Program-made: the position numbers and the translations under genes
The notes under the pieces: model-generated
The model's database searches: none
The model's input: only the letters and a program-made list of their open reading frames with translations
Told to the model about the DNA's origin: nothing
Origin: Choristoneura fumiferana
Lineage: Eukaryota > Arthropoda > Insecta > Lepidoptera > Tortricidae
Length of the DNA stretch: 64,000 nucleotides
Assembly: GCF_025370935.1 (NCBI RefSeq)
Contig: NC_133497.1
Span: forward strand, 2,504,257 to 2,568,256
Direction: 5' to 3'
Shown: positions 10,560-20,849 of the stretch, piece by piece
Numbering within the stretch: the stretch's first letter is position 1
How the letters are laid out: every line of letters starts with the position of its first letter

Positions 10560-10625
10560 AGTTGTCAAATACCGTGGACCGCACGACACGAACTTCGAGT
10601 TTCGAGCTTCGTAGTAGCCCTGCTG
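10560..10625. mobile_element. Right half of the split palindromic MITE
   Basis: CACGACACGAACTTCGAG to TTCGTAGTAGCCCTG is the complement-type arm of the element started at 9888. 'gtcaaataccgt' at its inner edge mirrors 'acggtatttgac' at the other half's inner edge. Confidence 0.55.
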
Positions 10626-10989
10626 CTTACGGACACGATATCTCGGACCGCTTGGGACCAGTGCGAGCGCGATAGCCATCCGCTTGAGACACGCGCTGTG
10701 AACTTTTTTGTGCAATAATGGTGCACCAAAAAAAAAGACCTAACTGATCAGTTGACGGTTGTTTCAATTCAAAATTAAACGGTGATTATTGTCGTTTTTT
10801 AAGCTACCAGTGGTTTCAGAGAGATAAGTAGGTATAACAATGAACATTAAAATTAAAATATTTTAGTTATTATTAATTTATATTTCCATTCTTCCCATTT
10901 CAATAAATCCAACAACTAGATACGAGTGCCACTACCACGATAGTTTTTTGTGCATAAGCCATAGTTGACAACCCTAGAGCGACCGCCGA

Positions 10990-11157
10990 GCGTAGGTATG
11001 AAAACTGAAGTATGATATGATATAGATATGAAAAATTTACCAAAAAATCTCAAAAAAGTTATTGAAACTTGGTTGATGACTCTTAGCTACGATGAAACTG
11101 AGGAGGTTATTGCAGGCAGCCTGTAATTAAATTTACACACATATACACACGCGCACA

Positions 11158-11190
<33 letters not shown>

Positions 11191-11388
11191 GCCCACTTTA
11201 GGTTAAGAATTTGCTTTGTGTCAACTTAGTATTAAGTAGTTCAATTACTTAAGTAACTGCTGTAAATTGTAAATTCTCTGGTCTCCGCGATACAGGCCCA
11301 GAGTCTAGTGCGGAGTCCGCCGATGAATCTAAATTGTAACCTTGTTATATTTCAAATAAATTCTTTCTTTCTTTCTTTCTGAAGTACA
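10990..11388 (+). mobile_element. Retroposon tail with CA microsatellite and TTTC tail
   Basis: Contains (CA)n at about 11135-11190, then a conserved-looking 'ctggtctccgcgatacaggcccagag' region and ends AAATAAA then (TTTC)4. The polyadenylation-like end and simple tail fit a LINE or SINE 3' end. Confidence 0.45.
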
Positions 11389-11452
11389 TACATGAGATTG
11401 ACTTCTGTACCACCTATCTGTTTTGTGGCGGCCGGTTGTAATAATCTTTCAC

Positions 11453-11580
11453 CCATTAAAGTTGTTGGCTCTCCTCTGCTCAGGCACGAAGGCGTAGTTG
11501 TCCTTGTCTGTCAGGAAGCGTACAAAACCTTCGAAGGAGAGGCAGTTCTCGGACCGCAACGTCCGGTCTGGTTCGTGCCT
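11453..11580 (-). CDS. PLCE1: PLC epsilon exon: EF-hand region
   Basis: Acceptor TTTTTTACAG; donor GG|GTGAAA. Encodes RHEPDRTLRSENCLSFEGF then VRFLTDKDNYAFVPEQRRAN. The RHEP...LSFEGF-RFL-DK-N pattern immediately precedes the X domain in PLC epsilon. Phase 0 at start, two bases over at end, completed by the next exon. Confidence 0.94.
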
Positions 11581-11639
11581 CTGTAAAAAAATGCTAAATT
11601 CCATTAACCTAATATTATATATAATAGTACATTTAATTT

Positions 11640-11745
11640 AATTGCTCTTCTTTACTACTCAAAAGTTGACCGGCGGAGATCCCTTCAGGGATATCTGCCT
11701 TTGCTTACTTTTTTATAACCTTTTTGTAGTATAAAGAGCAGGGAT
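11640..11745 (+). mobile_element. LINE 3'-end fragment
   Basis: The stretch 'ggcggagatcccttcaggga' followed by a T-rich segment and 'gtataaagagc' matches the better-preserved copy at 26060-26205. Confidence 0.5.
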
Positions 11746-11900
11746 ATAACGGATGTGGATTTATCGAAACCGAAAGCGGAACCTGATGTTTTCAATTAGT
11801 TTATTATGGAACCAGAAACAGAATCGGAACCAAAAATACCAAGTACATTTTATGCGACAAACATACACACGCACACATACAAACTGGTTATCGCATTTAA

Positions 11901-12087
11901 GGGTGATACTGTTTAGCGGCCTAGCTAATACCGACATGGAAATACCGACCCGAATTATTCGTATAGGTACCTACTCACCATAGTAACTCATATCAATTTG
12001 ACAATGAGTTTCTATGGTAAACACGAATTCGGGTCGATACGGGTATTTTCATGCCGGTATTAGCCAGGCCGGTAAATAGTCTCACCC
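11901..12087. mobile_element. hAT/P-like MITE with 8-bp target duplication
   Basis: About 33-bp inverted ends: GGGTGATACTGTTTAGCGG at the left, and CCGGTAAATAGTCTCACCC at the right reads GGGTGAGACTATTTACCGG on the other strand. It is flanked by GCATTTAA (11893-11900) and GCATTTAT (12088-12095), an 8-bp duplication with one mismatch. No coding capacity. Confidence 0.8.
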
Positions 12088-12142
12088 GCATTTATAATTA
12101 TTAGTAGATTTAACAAATCTTAGATTAGTGCTAAATACGTAC

Positions 12143-12255
12143 CTGAATAATGTCCTTTAGTTGCTGCTCAGTCTTAGGTTCGTTCTGTCGCGTCTCGCAG
12201 AACTTGCCCAGCGTTGGGAGCGTCAGCACCCGCCCACTCACGTCTGGACATGCCC
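12143..12255 (-). CDS. PLCE1: PLC epsilon exon
   Basis: Acceptor TTTTGTCAG; donor CAG|GTACGT. Encodes (G)ACPDVSGRVLTLPTLGKF then CETRQNEPKTEQQLKDIIQ. EQQLKDIIQ runs directly into RHEP of the next exon, as in family members. Both junction phases match. Confidence 0.93.
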
Positions 12256-12564
12256 CTGACAAAACAACGATGTAATCAGAAGCCGTATTGTCTAGCGCTG
12301 ATTCGCGATCTCATTTACCATCTCTTTCTAACCTCCTTTTATACCGTGTGATAGAAAGAAGGGTGTTCTGCCGTTTCGCAGAATTTCCTTTGGCCGAATA
12401 TCACTTGCCAACCAACTTTTCGCTGATGATTCACTTTGACAACTAGGTAACTATTACTTCATTTTTGTATGACAACAACTATTAAACGTACGTTTCGTCA
12501 ATACAATAGTTCCCTTTTCTACATAAGCCAACTTTTTATTTAAACTAGAATGTATTTGGTTGAC

Positions 12565-12645
12565 GTTGATCGACAGCTTCCACGTCTTTGGGGGAGGCCT
12601 ATATCCAGCAGTGGACGTCTTTCAGCTGACATGATGATGATGATG
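12565..12645 (+). mobile_element. RTE-type LINE 3' end
   Basis: 'ggaggcctatatccagcag' then 'tggacgtctttcagctgac' and ATGATGATGATG repeats, the standard 3' end of lepidopteran RTE LINEs. Confidence 0.65.
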
Positions 12646-12807
12646 ATGGTCGAGTGGTGTGTTAACACTCTTATTTAGGTACAGATGACAACGAGATTCA
12701 GTTACGTTTGTATTTCTTAATCTATTGTGGGCCAATTGATGGCAAAGATCGTCGACGACCGATCGATTGGTGTAGTAAACAACCTGTTCGGTAATTCGAG
12801 AACTTAC

Positions 12808-12906
12808 CCGGTAAGGCGGCTGCGGCGAGGAGGTCGAAGGCTTTCTTCCTCGCCGCCTTGTCGCTAGGGGGTTCCAGGTCTAAAGACCCGTTTCTCGTCA
12901 GGAGAC
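12808..12906 (-). CDS. PLCE1: PLC epsilon exon
   Basis: Acceptor TTTGTCCCCAG; donor CCGG|GTAAGT. Encodes (G)LLTRNGSLDLEPPSDKAAR then KKAFDLLAAAALP. Starts after one base of Gly and ends after one base; both neighbours supply the rest. Confidence 0.9.
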
Positions 12907-12967
12907 CTGGGGACAAATAACATGAGATTTTTTAAGGTTTTTACGCGAGCAAGCAGCAGACTGGGTA

Positions 12968-13225
12968 GTATTATTCGTCTAAGTAGCAACTGGTCTCAGT
13001 AGCAAGTGATCTAAGAAGCGACTAGTCTAAGAAGCAACTGGTCTAAGAAGCAACTGGTCTAAGTAACAAGTGGTCTAAGAAGCAACTGGTCGAAGTAGCA
13101 ACTGGTCTAAGAAGCAAGTCGTCTAAGAAGCAACTGGTCTAAGTAACCAGTGGTCTAAGAAGCAACTTGTCTAGTAACAAGTGGTCTATGAAACAACTGG
13201 TTGAAGTAGCAAGTGGTCTATGAAG
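12968..13225. repeat. 16-bp minisatellite
   Basis: About sixteen copies of AAGCAACTGGTCTAAG with TAGCAAGTGGTC variants. Two more units appear at 13322-13355 after an unrelated 100-base stretch ending in an A run, so the array has been interrupted, probably by a retroposon. Confidence 0.8.
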
Positions 13226-13461
13226 CAGGGGGCTCTTCGAGGCTAGAGTGAATAGGCTGTTACTGAACCTGCACTTCTCATCAGGTGAGATAAGGCTCAA
13301 TCACGGCTCAGTTTTATGTAAAAAAAAACAACTGGTCTAAGTAGCAAGTGGTCAAGCATTGAATGAAATTGTTATAAAGAAAATTATAAGCAAAGTATAG
13401 TCGAGTTCATAAACTTGTGAGCAAAATATTTATCAAAAATATCTGAACACGACTATTGTTA

Positions 13462-13575
13462 ATAGCCCACAGCTCTTACGACATCGTCCACCTAGTGGGA
13501 GGTCTGCCAAAGCTTGGTCTTCCGGTCTTGGTCGCCACTCAAGGACTTTTCTCCCCTCAAACTGCCGCTGCTTTC
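13462..13575 (-). mobile_element. RTE-type LINE coding remnant
   Basis: On this strand the codons give GRPPT..DDIV-type residues (complement of 'gacatcgtccacctagtggg'), the conserved C-terminus of RTE reverse transcriptases. The copy stops 24 bases from the PLC epsilon donor at 13598. Related pieces: 37840-37955, 60600-60850. Confidence 0.55.
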
Positions 13576-13598
13576 AAAACACAAATATTAAAGGTCAC

Positions 13599-13729
13599 CT
13601 GTCCTAAAGGCCGTCCGGCTTCGGAAGAGTTCGGGCGAGCTTCGGCTCTTCTCGGCGAGCAGAGGAGAGCGCGTGCGCGGCACGGCGAGCTGCTCGAATA
13701 CGTCACATAGCTCCGAACGCATTGCTAGA
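13599..13729 (-). CDS. PLCE1: PLC epsilon exon
   Basis: Acceptor TTGTCTACAG; donor ACAG|GTGACC. Encodes (S)LAMRSELCDVFEQLAVPRT then RSPLLAEKSRSSPELFRSRT. The junction gives RSFS-LAMRSEL, matching the KSFS-L-SRKDL segment of family members. Phases agree on both sides (one base at each end). Confidence 0.92.
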
Positions 13730-13824
13730 CTGTAGACAAGGAAGGCAGATCACAGTTAACACGTTCGGCCCCAGTGACACAACGTCTGTGACTTTTTAGT
13801 TCTTACTCTTATGCCAGTGACACG

Positions 13825-13825
<1 letters not shown>

Positions 13826-13855
<30 letters not shown>
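13826..13855. repeat. (GA)n microsatellite
   Basis: About fifteen GA dinucleotides. Confidence 0.9.
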
Positions 13856-14169
13856 CATTTATTTACACATATTCGATACACAGAAAAAACACGTTAGGAT
13901 GAAATAATAATTTAAAAAAAAACATCGAATAGTATAAATTGGGACCCACTCAGCATAATGTTGCGGCAAGCCACAACGCTGTTTTTCAGTGGGACCCATT
14001 AAAACTAAACACATAAATAAAGACATATACACACTAGGCTGTGACGACACGAACGCCAGCGGAAGGTAGTAGGTAGTACCTATTTTGTGATTACTGTGGG
14101 ATATGCGTTATGCAATAGCTTCATGGATCGCATTCAGCTCCGGCAACGTTCCGCTAAGCCCTTACGCTA

Positions 14170-14525
14170 TTGAAAATACAAACTGAAACATAGATGCACA
14201 GAAAAAACAGAAAAATAAAGACCATCACTGGGAATCGAACCAGGTCCTCGGTAATCCGTACCGCGTGCTATACCGCTACACCACTGATGGTCAACGGTAC
14301 CGACACGAATTTCCCTATGCACCTCATATCCCAGCTTGTGTTTCTTACTTAGTCACTTAAGCAGCGACGCTAGCGACATCTATGCCGTAAGCCCTCAAAC
14401 TTTTCGGCATTCTTTTGGAACTAACCGCTCACCCGACAAGAGATATCGTTTCTAAGCAATCAAATTAAGATTGTTTTTTGGAATCTTTTTGTATTTTTTA
14501 TTTCAATTCCAAATTTTTACTTTTA
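14170..14525 (-). mobile_element. tRNA-like SINE, family C
   Basis: GGGAATCGAACCAGGTCC core, the 'gatgcacagaaaaaacag' side and the 'tttggaatctttttgtattt' side are all present. A second, 5'-truncated copy follows at 14540-14620 in the same orientation. Confidence 0.65.
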
Positions 14526-14847
14526 CGGTCATCCCGTAAACCGAAATTGAAAATACAAACTGAAACATAGATGCACAGAAAAAAACAGAAAAATAAGACC
14601 ATCACCGGGAACCCTTACGCTATGCCAGCCTTTAGGAGGTACGGATTATTTTGACACACATACGTGTTAACGACGCATAGGAGAAAGAATTTTTGATCAC
14701 AAACATTGTTGTTACTGGCACCGGAATGAGTTACGTCTGTGACACGTATACGTGGCACTGGCATAGAAATAGAAGTGACTGCTGTGGGATATGCGTAGGC
14801 ATAGCGTGAGAGCTCGGTGGATCGTTGCCGGGGCCGAAGTTATAAAT

Positions 14848-15157
14848 AAATAAATCATCATCCCAGCCTATATACGTCCCACTGCTGGGCACAGGCCTCC
14901 TCTCAGAACAAGAGGGCTTGGGCCATAGTTCCCACGCGGGCCCAGTGCGGATTGGGAACTTCACACGCACATTGAATTGCTTCGCAGGTTTGTGCAGGTT
15001 TCCTCACGATGTTTTCCTTCACCGCAAAGCTCGTGGTAAATTTCAAATGTAATTCCGCACATGAATTTCGAAAAACTCAGAGGTGCGAGCCGGGGTTTGA
15101 ACCCACGACCCTCTGTTTGAGAGGCGATAGGTCAAACCACTAGGCCACCACGGCTTT
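14848..15157 (-). mobile_element. tRNA-derived SINE, family B
   Basis: Reverse copy of the 7443 element: 'tcccactgctgggcacaggc' at the left, and a tRNA-like head with the B-box complement GGGGTTTGAACCC at about 15093-15105. Confidence 0.75.
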
Positions 15158-15159
15158 TT

Positions 15160-15316
15160 AATAAATAAATATCATGGGGCAATTCACACCAATTGACCTA
15201 CTACCAAACTAAGCAAAGCTTGTACTATGAATACTAGGCAACGGATAAACATACTTATATAGATAAATACATACTTAAATACATATTGAACAACTAAGAC
15301 CCGAGAACAAACATTC
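15160..15316 (-). mobile_element. tRNA-derived SINE, family A, 5'-truncated
   Basis: 'aatatcatggggcaattcac' through 'cccgagaacaaacattc' is the tail and body of family A in reverse; the tRNA-like head is missing. Confidence 0.65.
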
Positions 15317-15371
15317 AAAGTTAAGAGAGAGAGGGGTTAGAGTTAAGTGGAATTGTTATTATATACTTTTT

Positions 15372-15617
15372 TTAACTAAGGGACCCCATACATCCCTGTA
15401 TTATTATTATTTTTTGTATTTTTTTTTTAATTGTATACTGTAGTTTTTAAGTATTTTATTTGTAATTATTTTATGTTGAAAAATGACTTTCAGCCAAGTT
15501 TCTAGCGGCGCATTCTTCTTGGCAATGATCTTTCCGAAAGCGCTGGTAGCTTAAAAAATGACGTGTAAAAGTGCCCATTGCGGCCTATTTACTGAATAAA
15601 TGATTTGAATTTGAGTG
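15372..15617 (+). mobile_element. LINE 3' end
   Basis: 'aactaagggaccccatacat' to 'gaataaatgatttgaatttg' is nearly identical to 24344-24606. That copy is bounded by a target duplication, which defines this as a retroposed 3' end. Confidence 0.65.
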
Positions 15618-15723
15618 ACTTTTGCTTGTCAACCGACTTTACGAGTATGCCAAAGATTACCTAGTGGCAACCCAACCGAACCGGTAGATGCTATGTGAGC
15701 CGATATGGATGATGATGTCTTAC

Positions 15724-15846
15724 CTGAAACTCCTGAAGAGAGACACGAAGTCCATGAAGTCGAGCTGCGTGTCGTAGCCGACGGAGCCCGTCCGGAGGTG
15801 CTTCAGGTTCTCCCAGAACCGCTCGCTCGTCTCGAGCCTTCTTAAA
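15724..15846 (-). CDS. PLCE1: PLC epsilon exon: first EF-hand-like segment
   Basis: Donor TTTCAG|GTAAGA. Encodes RLETSERFWENLKHLRTGS then VGYDTQLDFMDFVSLFRSF. FWENLKHLRTG and LDFM are landmarks. Two acceptors fit the phase: TTCCTGTAG (exon from 15846, preferred for its pyrimidine tract) or TTTAAG (exon from 15840). Confidence 0.92.
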
Positions 15847-16329
15847 CTACAGGAAGCAGTGCTCTTTTAGTTAATTAACTATAAAATACTTTTCACACCT
15901 CTCCTTCAGAAAAGTAATTTTTCCTCCCTGACGAGAGGGAGCAAAGTGCAACTTTTCTGTTCAAGGCTTTTCTAAGTATTTTTATTGCAAATGCCATTTT
16001 TTGAAGTTGATAATTGTAAAGCCACGCCATTTTGTATGCTGGTTGTTCTTTAATAATATTTAGATTTTTTTTTCAAGTTTCTAATGCTCGGTGTGAAAAG
16101 TAGTATGAGCCCAATCGGGAGCGAAATTATTTTCATCTTGGGCGTTAACACTTGAATCCCTCATTACGCTCAGGATTCGACTTTAGAATCCCTCGCTACG
16201 TTCAGGATTCTGTTGTAGAATCCTTCGCTACATTCTGGATTCAATGTACGCCCTCGCCGTAAATACACCATTTTGCTCCTTTGTGACACGAATAAATATT
16301 GTTTACCCGCGACCTTGTATTTTTATCAT

Positions 16330-16500
16330 ACAGCTGGCAAACGAGCAGGCGGTTCACCTGATGGTAAGTGATCACCGCCGCCCATGGACACCTACAGGAT
16401 TATTAGGACTGCGGGTGCGTCGCCGGCCTTGCAATAGGCGATACACTCGCCTTTTGAAGGTACCCAAATCATAGCTAGATGGAAAAACCCCAGCAGCGAG
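16330..16500 (-). mobile_element. Short retroposon related to the GCAGGTGGTAGG family
   Basis: 'ctggcaaacgagcaggcgg', 'cacctgatggtaagtgatca' and 'gccggccttgca' define a sister family of the element at 16571; the copy at 22540-22735 is closer to full length. Confidence 0.55.
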
Positions 16501-16570
16501 TCGTAAGGAACGTTTAAACCGCACAGTGGACCTTACGATAGTTAATGCAACAAATATATATAATAATATG

Positions 16571-16835
16571 TTTTATTCGACTGGATGGCAAACGAGCAAG
16601 TGGTCTCCTGATGGTAAGATCACCACCGCCCATAAACATCTGCAACACCAGGGGTATTGTAGACGCGTTGCTAACCTAGAGGCCTAAGATGGGATACCTC
16701 ACGTGCCAGTAATTTCACCGGTTGTCTTACTCTCTAAGGCGAAACACAACAGTGCAAGCACTGCTGCTTCACGGCAGGATTAGCGAGCAAGATGGTGGTA
16801 GCAATCCGGGCGGACCTTGCCAAGCCTAAACCTGC
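16571..16835 (-). mobile_element. SINE-like element, family P (GCAGGTGGTAGG)
   Basis: In its own orientation the family starts GCAGGTGGTAGGACC, is about 270 bases and ends CCATCCAGTCGAATAAAA plus an A run, i.e. a retroposon tail. Copies here: 17227-17505(+), 21239-21506(-), 34897-35173(+), 40658-40940(-), 52161-52391(+), 54452-54612(+), 60029-60289(+), 63759-63810(+), 63846-64000(-). No Pol III boxes obvious; it may be a LINE-derived 3' end. Confidence 0.75.
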
Positions 16836-16920
16836 AATATGTGTTCATGCAGCTTGTTCTCCACATTGTAAGAATACACACACCACCAGAAAACACTCAA
16901 TCAAAGTTCATCCTCAGAGC
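16836..16920 (-). mobile_element. Penelope-associated repeat scrap
   Basis: Shares 'tgttcatgcagct' and 'gttcatcctcagag' with 40080-40235, but the GAAAC half of the ribozyme-like core is lost. Confidence 0.4.
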
Positions 16921-16974
16921 ATGTGCCCAGCAGTGGAACGTATACGTATGTAGGCTGGGATGATGATGACAATA

Positions 16975-17197
16975 TCCATACTAATAATAAAAATGCGAAA
17001 GTGTGTATTTGTGTGTTTGTATGTTAGTCCGTCTTTCACGTCGAAACGGAGCGACGGATCGACGTGAGTTTTGGTATAGAGATAGTTTATGGGCCAGAGT
17101 GACATAGGCTACTTTATCCCGGTAAAATGCACAGTTCCCGAGGGAACAGCGCGCGATAACCGAATTCAACGCGGGCGAAGCCGCGGGAAAATGCTAG
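16975..17197 (+). mobile_element. Helitron (Lep1-like, non-autonomous)
   Basis: Begins TC(CATACTAATAATAAAAATGCG), ends with hairpin GCGGGCGAAGCCGCGG and CTAG, and sits between A and T. These are Helitron hallmarks. Other copies: 23223-24792, 28102-28263, 33727-33959(-), 44091-44325(-), 53587-54160 (3' end lost), 63364-63524, 63555-63838(-). Confidence 0.8.
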
Positions 17198-17226
17198 TTA
17201 CTTCTAAAAATAAACCATATATCAAT

Positions 17227-17505
17227 GCAGGTGGTAGGACCTTGTGCATGGTCCACCCGGATTGCTACCACCATCTTGCTCGCTAATCCTGCCGTGAAGC
17301 AGCAGTGCTTGCACTGGTGTGTTTCGGCGTGGAGAGTAAGACAGCCGGTGAAATTACTGGCACTTGAGGTATCCCATCTTAGGCATCTAGGTTTGCAACG
17401 CATCGCAATACCCCTGGTGTTGCAGATGTTTATGGGTGGTGGTGATCTCTTACCATCAGGAGACCCACTTGCTCGTTTGGCATCCAGTCGAATAAAAAAA
17501 AATAA
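17227..17505 (+). mobile_element. SINE-like element, family P
   Basis: Near full length, from GCAGGTGGTAGGACC to the A-rich tail; ends 41 bases before the PLC epsilon exon end at 17546. Confidence 0.75.
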
Positions 17506-17545
17506 ATGGTGAAACAGGAGGTAAGTGTACCCGTGTGCAACATAC

Positions 17546-17650
17546 CTACTCCTGTTAGGTGACCCCCCCATGATGCTGGTGGCAGCAGCGGTCAGGCTGC
17601 TGTGCCGTGGCGCGCACGGATGGTGCTGGCTCATCGCTGCGGAGTACGAA
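17546..17650 (-). CDS. PLCE1: PLC epsilon exon
   Basis: Acceptor TTGTTCCAG; donor GTAG|GTATGT. Encodes (S)SYSAAMSQHHPCAPRHSS then LTAAATSIMGGSPNRS. Ser/Ala-rich linker between the PH-like and EF-hand regions. Phases match both neighbours. The longer open frame around it reads into SINE sequence and is not protein. Confidence 0.82.
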
Positions 17651-17672
17651 CTGGAACAATAGGGCATATTAG

Positions 17673-17702
17673 GCTCATACTCATACTCATACTCATACTC
17701 TT
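17673..17702. repeat. (CTCATA)n microsatellite
   Basis: Four to five hexamer copies just 5' of the exon acceptor (- strand). Confidence 0.8.
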
Positions 17703-18139
17703 TTATTGGTAATATCATTATTACATGTCATTTTGTTAAATTATTCTAATATTCTAAGAACCAATTAATTAAATAATTTTCACTCACTGTCGGCGGCTTG
17801 TAGATTCCGTTGTTTTCACCGGTCAACGGACCGTCTGTAAACTAGTGATGCAATGGTTATCCGGCCATTCCCCTCGACGTGTCTATCCACCCTCGCCGTA
17901 CCGGCTTAGGTGGCTATATGAACGTCTTGGGTAAAATAAAATGGCTCGTTTTATGCTCTTGTTCTACAATCCATTTTTTTCCGTTCGTGAAAATCGAAGT
18001 TCATATCGTCGGCCTAACAGCTGCGCGCGTCGTGTGCGACGGGTTTTGCCTGCACCCGCGTCCGCGAAGTGCACCCGCGAAGTGCGCCCGCGCCAGCTAG
18101 CGTAGGTCCTGAATCGTTGGTCATTTAAAACAAAGATAC

Positions 18140-18252
18140 CTGTGTCGAGGCGAGCCCTGTATGACCTCGTCCTCACTCCTCGTGCCCGACGTGTGAGTGG
18201 AGCCGTAACTCTTCGGGGAACTGGTCTTCAGTTCTGACGTAGACTTGTTTTT
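18140..18252 (-). CDS. PLCE1: PLC epsilon exon
   Basis: Acceptor TTTCCAG; donor ACAG|GTATCT. Encodes KNKSTSELKTSSPKSYGST then HTSGTRSEDEVIQGSPRH. Ser/Thr-rich linker. Phase 0 at start, two bases at end, consistent with 18958 and 17650. Confidence 0.85.
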
Positions 18253-18451
18253 CTGGAAACAAAACCAACTTTGCTAATTTATCAATCGATCAATCAATAA
18301 ATATATCAATCATTTATTTGCTAAAGTATGTAAATAATATGACAGGTAACAAAATACATTATTAGGGTACAAAAACAATATTAGAGCTTAGCTAATATTT
18401 AATAATAATAATAAAATAAAATCTCCCTGTTGCCGTTATTAATATCGAGAG

Positions 18452-18735
18452 GAATGCGTTGCGAGGGATGTGTTGCGAGGGATGTGTTGCGAGGGATGTA
18501 TTGCCAGGAATATGTTGCGAGGGATATGTCGCGAGGGATGTATTGCCAGGAATATGTTGCGAGGGATGTGTCGCGAGGGATGTATTGCCAGGAATATGTT
18601 GCGAGGGATGTGTCGCGAGGGATGTATTGCCAGGAATATGTTGCGAGGGATGTGTCGCGAGGGATGTATTGCGAGGAATATGTTGCGAGGGATGTGTTGC
18701 GAGGGATGTATTGCGAGGAATATATTGCGAGGAAT
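18452..18735. repeat. 14-bp minisatellite with 42-bp higher-order unit
   Basis: Basic unit GTTGCGAGGGATGT, with variants ATTGCCAGGAATAT and GTCGCGAGGGATGT arranged in threes, so the array repeats best every 42 bases. Because 42 is divisible by 3, all three + frames stay open and give Cys/Arg-rich repeats; this is a consequence of the period. The flank 18740-18890 resembles 31090-31250. Confidence 0.9.
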
Positions 18736-18957
18736 TCTAAGTCACTAGTAGCGGCTAGTAGCGCGTGCGCTCCGCTCCCGTCTCATCGCACTCCGCTCAC
18801 TAACTTGAAAAGAGCCCGCTACACATCCTTGCACCGTTCAGCTACCTCGCACATTGGTGGAAATGCGGGCATCTGTTCAAACATAGTTTAAGGCCGTCTG
18901 GCAGGGCCCTGGGTTTTTACGAACTATGGCTTTATTAGTTGAGATCAGGATATTTAC

Positions 18958-19071
18958 CTTAAACTTGATGCCGGAGCACCTCATGGAGTCCGTATGCGAT
19001 TCCGTGAAGACACCTTTGACCGGCGTGGAGTGCGAAGAACTGCCGCAAGTGGACTCTCTGCCGCCAAACAC
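18958..19071 (-). CDS. PLCE1: PLC epsilon exon
   Basis: Encodes VFGGRESTCGSSSHSTPVK then GVFTESHTDSMRCSGIKFK, phase 0 at both ends; donor AAG|GTAAAT, acceptor GTCAAG. The exon opens with VFGG, which continues AIR of the previous exon as in the family (AIRVFGG). The acceptor is weak but fixed by this junction. Confidence 0.9.
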
Positions 19072-19360
19072 CTTGACATGCATGACAGATGTATGAGATA
19101 CCGTATTGTAAGTGACTTCAAAGCCAGAACAGTACTTATGCCAATTTAGATATCACAGAATGCAACAATATTTATTGCCAGGGAGCGAATTTTTGACGTG
19201 GTTAACAACGAAATGACGTCACTTTGTACATACGATTATTTATTTGCGTTACTTTCCTACTTCTAGTTTCTTGGGTATACCTAGTTGTGTATTGAGCAAT
19301 ATTAGGGTTTTCTTTTGACATCTACACACACCCCAGACAAGTTTTCCAGTTTTCTTTTGA

Positions 19361-19575
19361 CAGGTCCCGGGTTCGATTCCCGTATCGGGGCAGATATTTG
19401 TATGAAAAATACGAATGTTTGTTCTCGTATTTAATATGTATTTAAGTATGTATCTATCTATATAATTATATTTATCCGTTGCTTAGTACCCATAACACAA
19501 GCTTTGCTAAGCTTACTTTGGGACTAGGTCAATTGGTGTGAATTGTCCCGTGATATTTATTTATTTATTTATTAT
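19361..19575 (+). mobile_element. tRNA-derived SINE, family A, head truncated
   Basis: Starts at the B box (GGTTCGATTCCC) and runs through the family body to the TTTATTTATTTATT tail. Confidence 0.7.
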
Positions 19576-19950
19576 CTACTCTAACTTTATTAGCATTAGC
19601 ATCTTTACTATGAAAACCAATATGCCAAAATCAAAATTTATTTTATTTTCCAGAATACAGTCAAGCGGATGTTGATAAATATGTACAGTCAGCAACAAAA
19701 ATATACCTTTGAACCGCCAAAAATATGTATACAGGACTTTATTGCCTGTACATTAAGGTCGTGTATAAATATTTTTTGCACTTTGGCTGTATCTATATCT
19801 TTGTTGCTGACTGTACCTATTACAATTTTTGTGCAGTGTTTATTAGTACTGTTAGAACATGATTCTGGAGGCTAAAATTTGTACTAAGATGTTCCGAAAA
19901 GTTTTAAAAGTAGGTACGTAAGGTAAATGGCACATATTCTTGAAGCTTAC

Positions 19951-20104
19951 CCGTATAGCATCGCTGACCAGGGGCTCGCAGCAACATCCATCCTCGTAGT
20001 ACAGAGCCGTGTATTTGTTCTTGAGCCACGCCAGACTCCTGTCTGCCAGCTTGGCCTGGCTCATCAGAGCTCTGATGACTGCGTGGAGGCCTACTGCCCA
20101 TACC
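19951..20104 (-). CDS. PLCE1: PLC epsilon exon: PH-like region C-terminus
   Basis: Acceptor TCGTCCCCAG; donor CGG|GTAAGC. Encodes VWAVGLHAVIRALMSQAKL then ADRSLAWLKNKYTALYYEDG and EPLVSDAIR. W--GL--V-RAL and WLK--Y--LYYEDG are PLC epsilon landmarks. One base at start, phase 0 at end. Confidence 0.94.
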
Positions 20105-20849
20105 CTGGGGACGAAAGATATATGTACAGTACCCGGCGATAAAGATTGCACATTGGTCTTCGGAAAAAGACAATTGGCTGTTCACGACAATTTCCGAACA
20201 CTGGCGACCAATCATCGTATTTATTAAGTGACGTTTTAAATGAAATAAATACTGCACCTTTATGAACTTCATTAGTAAAATTCGGGTATCTATAGAGAGC
20301 TGTTGTAACTACTAGAAAAAGGATAGTTCCACCTCTTTCCTAAAGATGCCTTCGTACAATTTAACACCTTTTCAACACCTCTTTATTATATATTTTCATC
20401 TAAATGCGTCCGTACTCTATTGCACCTGTAACACGACTGACAAACGTCACATAGGTACAACGCTCTACGAAGTCAAAATTAGCCGAGTCTCTTTCCAAAG
20501 ACCGATGTGCCATCTCTATGGCCGGGTAATGTAGGTCGCTTTGAGGGATTGCAGCGACCCTTAGCGCCATCTAATCCTCACACAGAACAACTGTAACGTC
20601 CTAAAACGCACTATTGTTGCATTAATGCAACTTCCGACGCTCTTCCTTCGGACTAACGCCTAACGTCTGCCCGGCGAGAGATTGCTCTTACGTTGCCTAT
20701 CCCCACACGACACCAGTCAACCTTTTAATTGTTGTTGCTGTTGTGTTGTGTGTAGAAGTTATAGGGTTGTCGGTTGCAGTTATCCGACTATCGATTAATA
20801 ACATTAGATAGAACGGGAGCGAGTAAAAATGTTATTTTTAATATAAGAT

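Noticed and set aside
13456..13710. 84-codon + frame
   Set aside because: Combines an RTE remnant with the antisense of the exon 13599-13729.
17194..17718. 174-codon - frame
   Set aside because: Only 17546-17650 is an exon; the rest reads through a family P element and a microsatellite.
18430..18891. Long + frames encoding Cys/Arg-rich repeats
   Set aside because: They are translations of the 14-bp minisatellite in three frames; no start context, splice logic or family.
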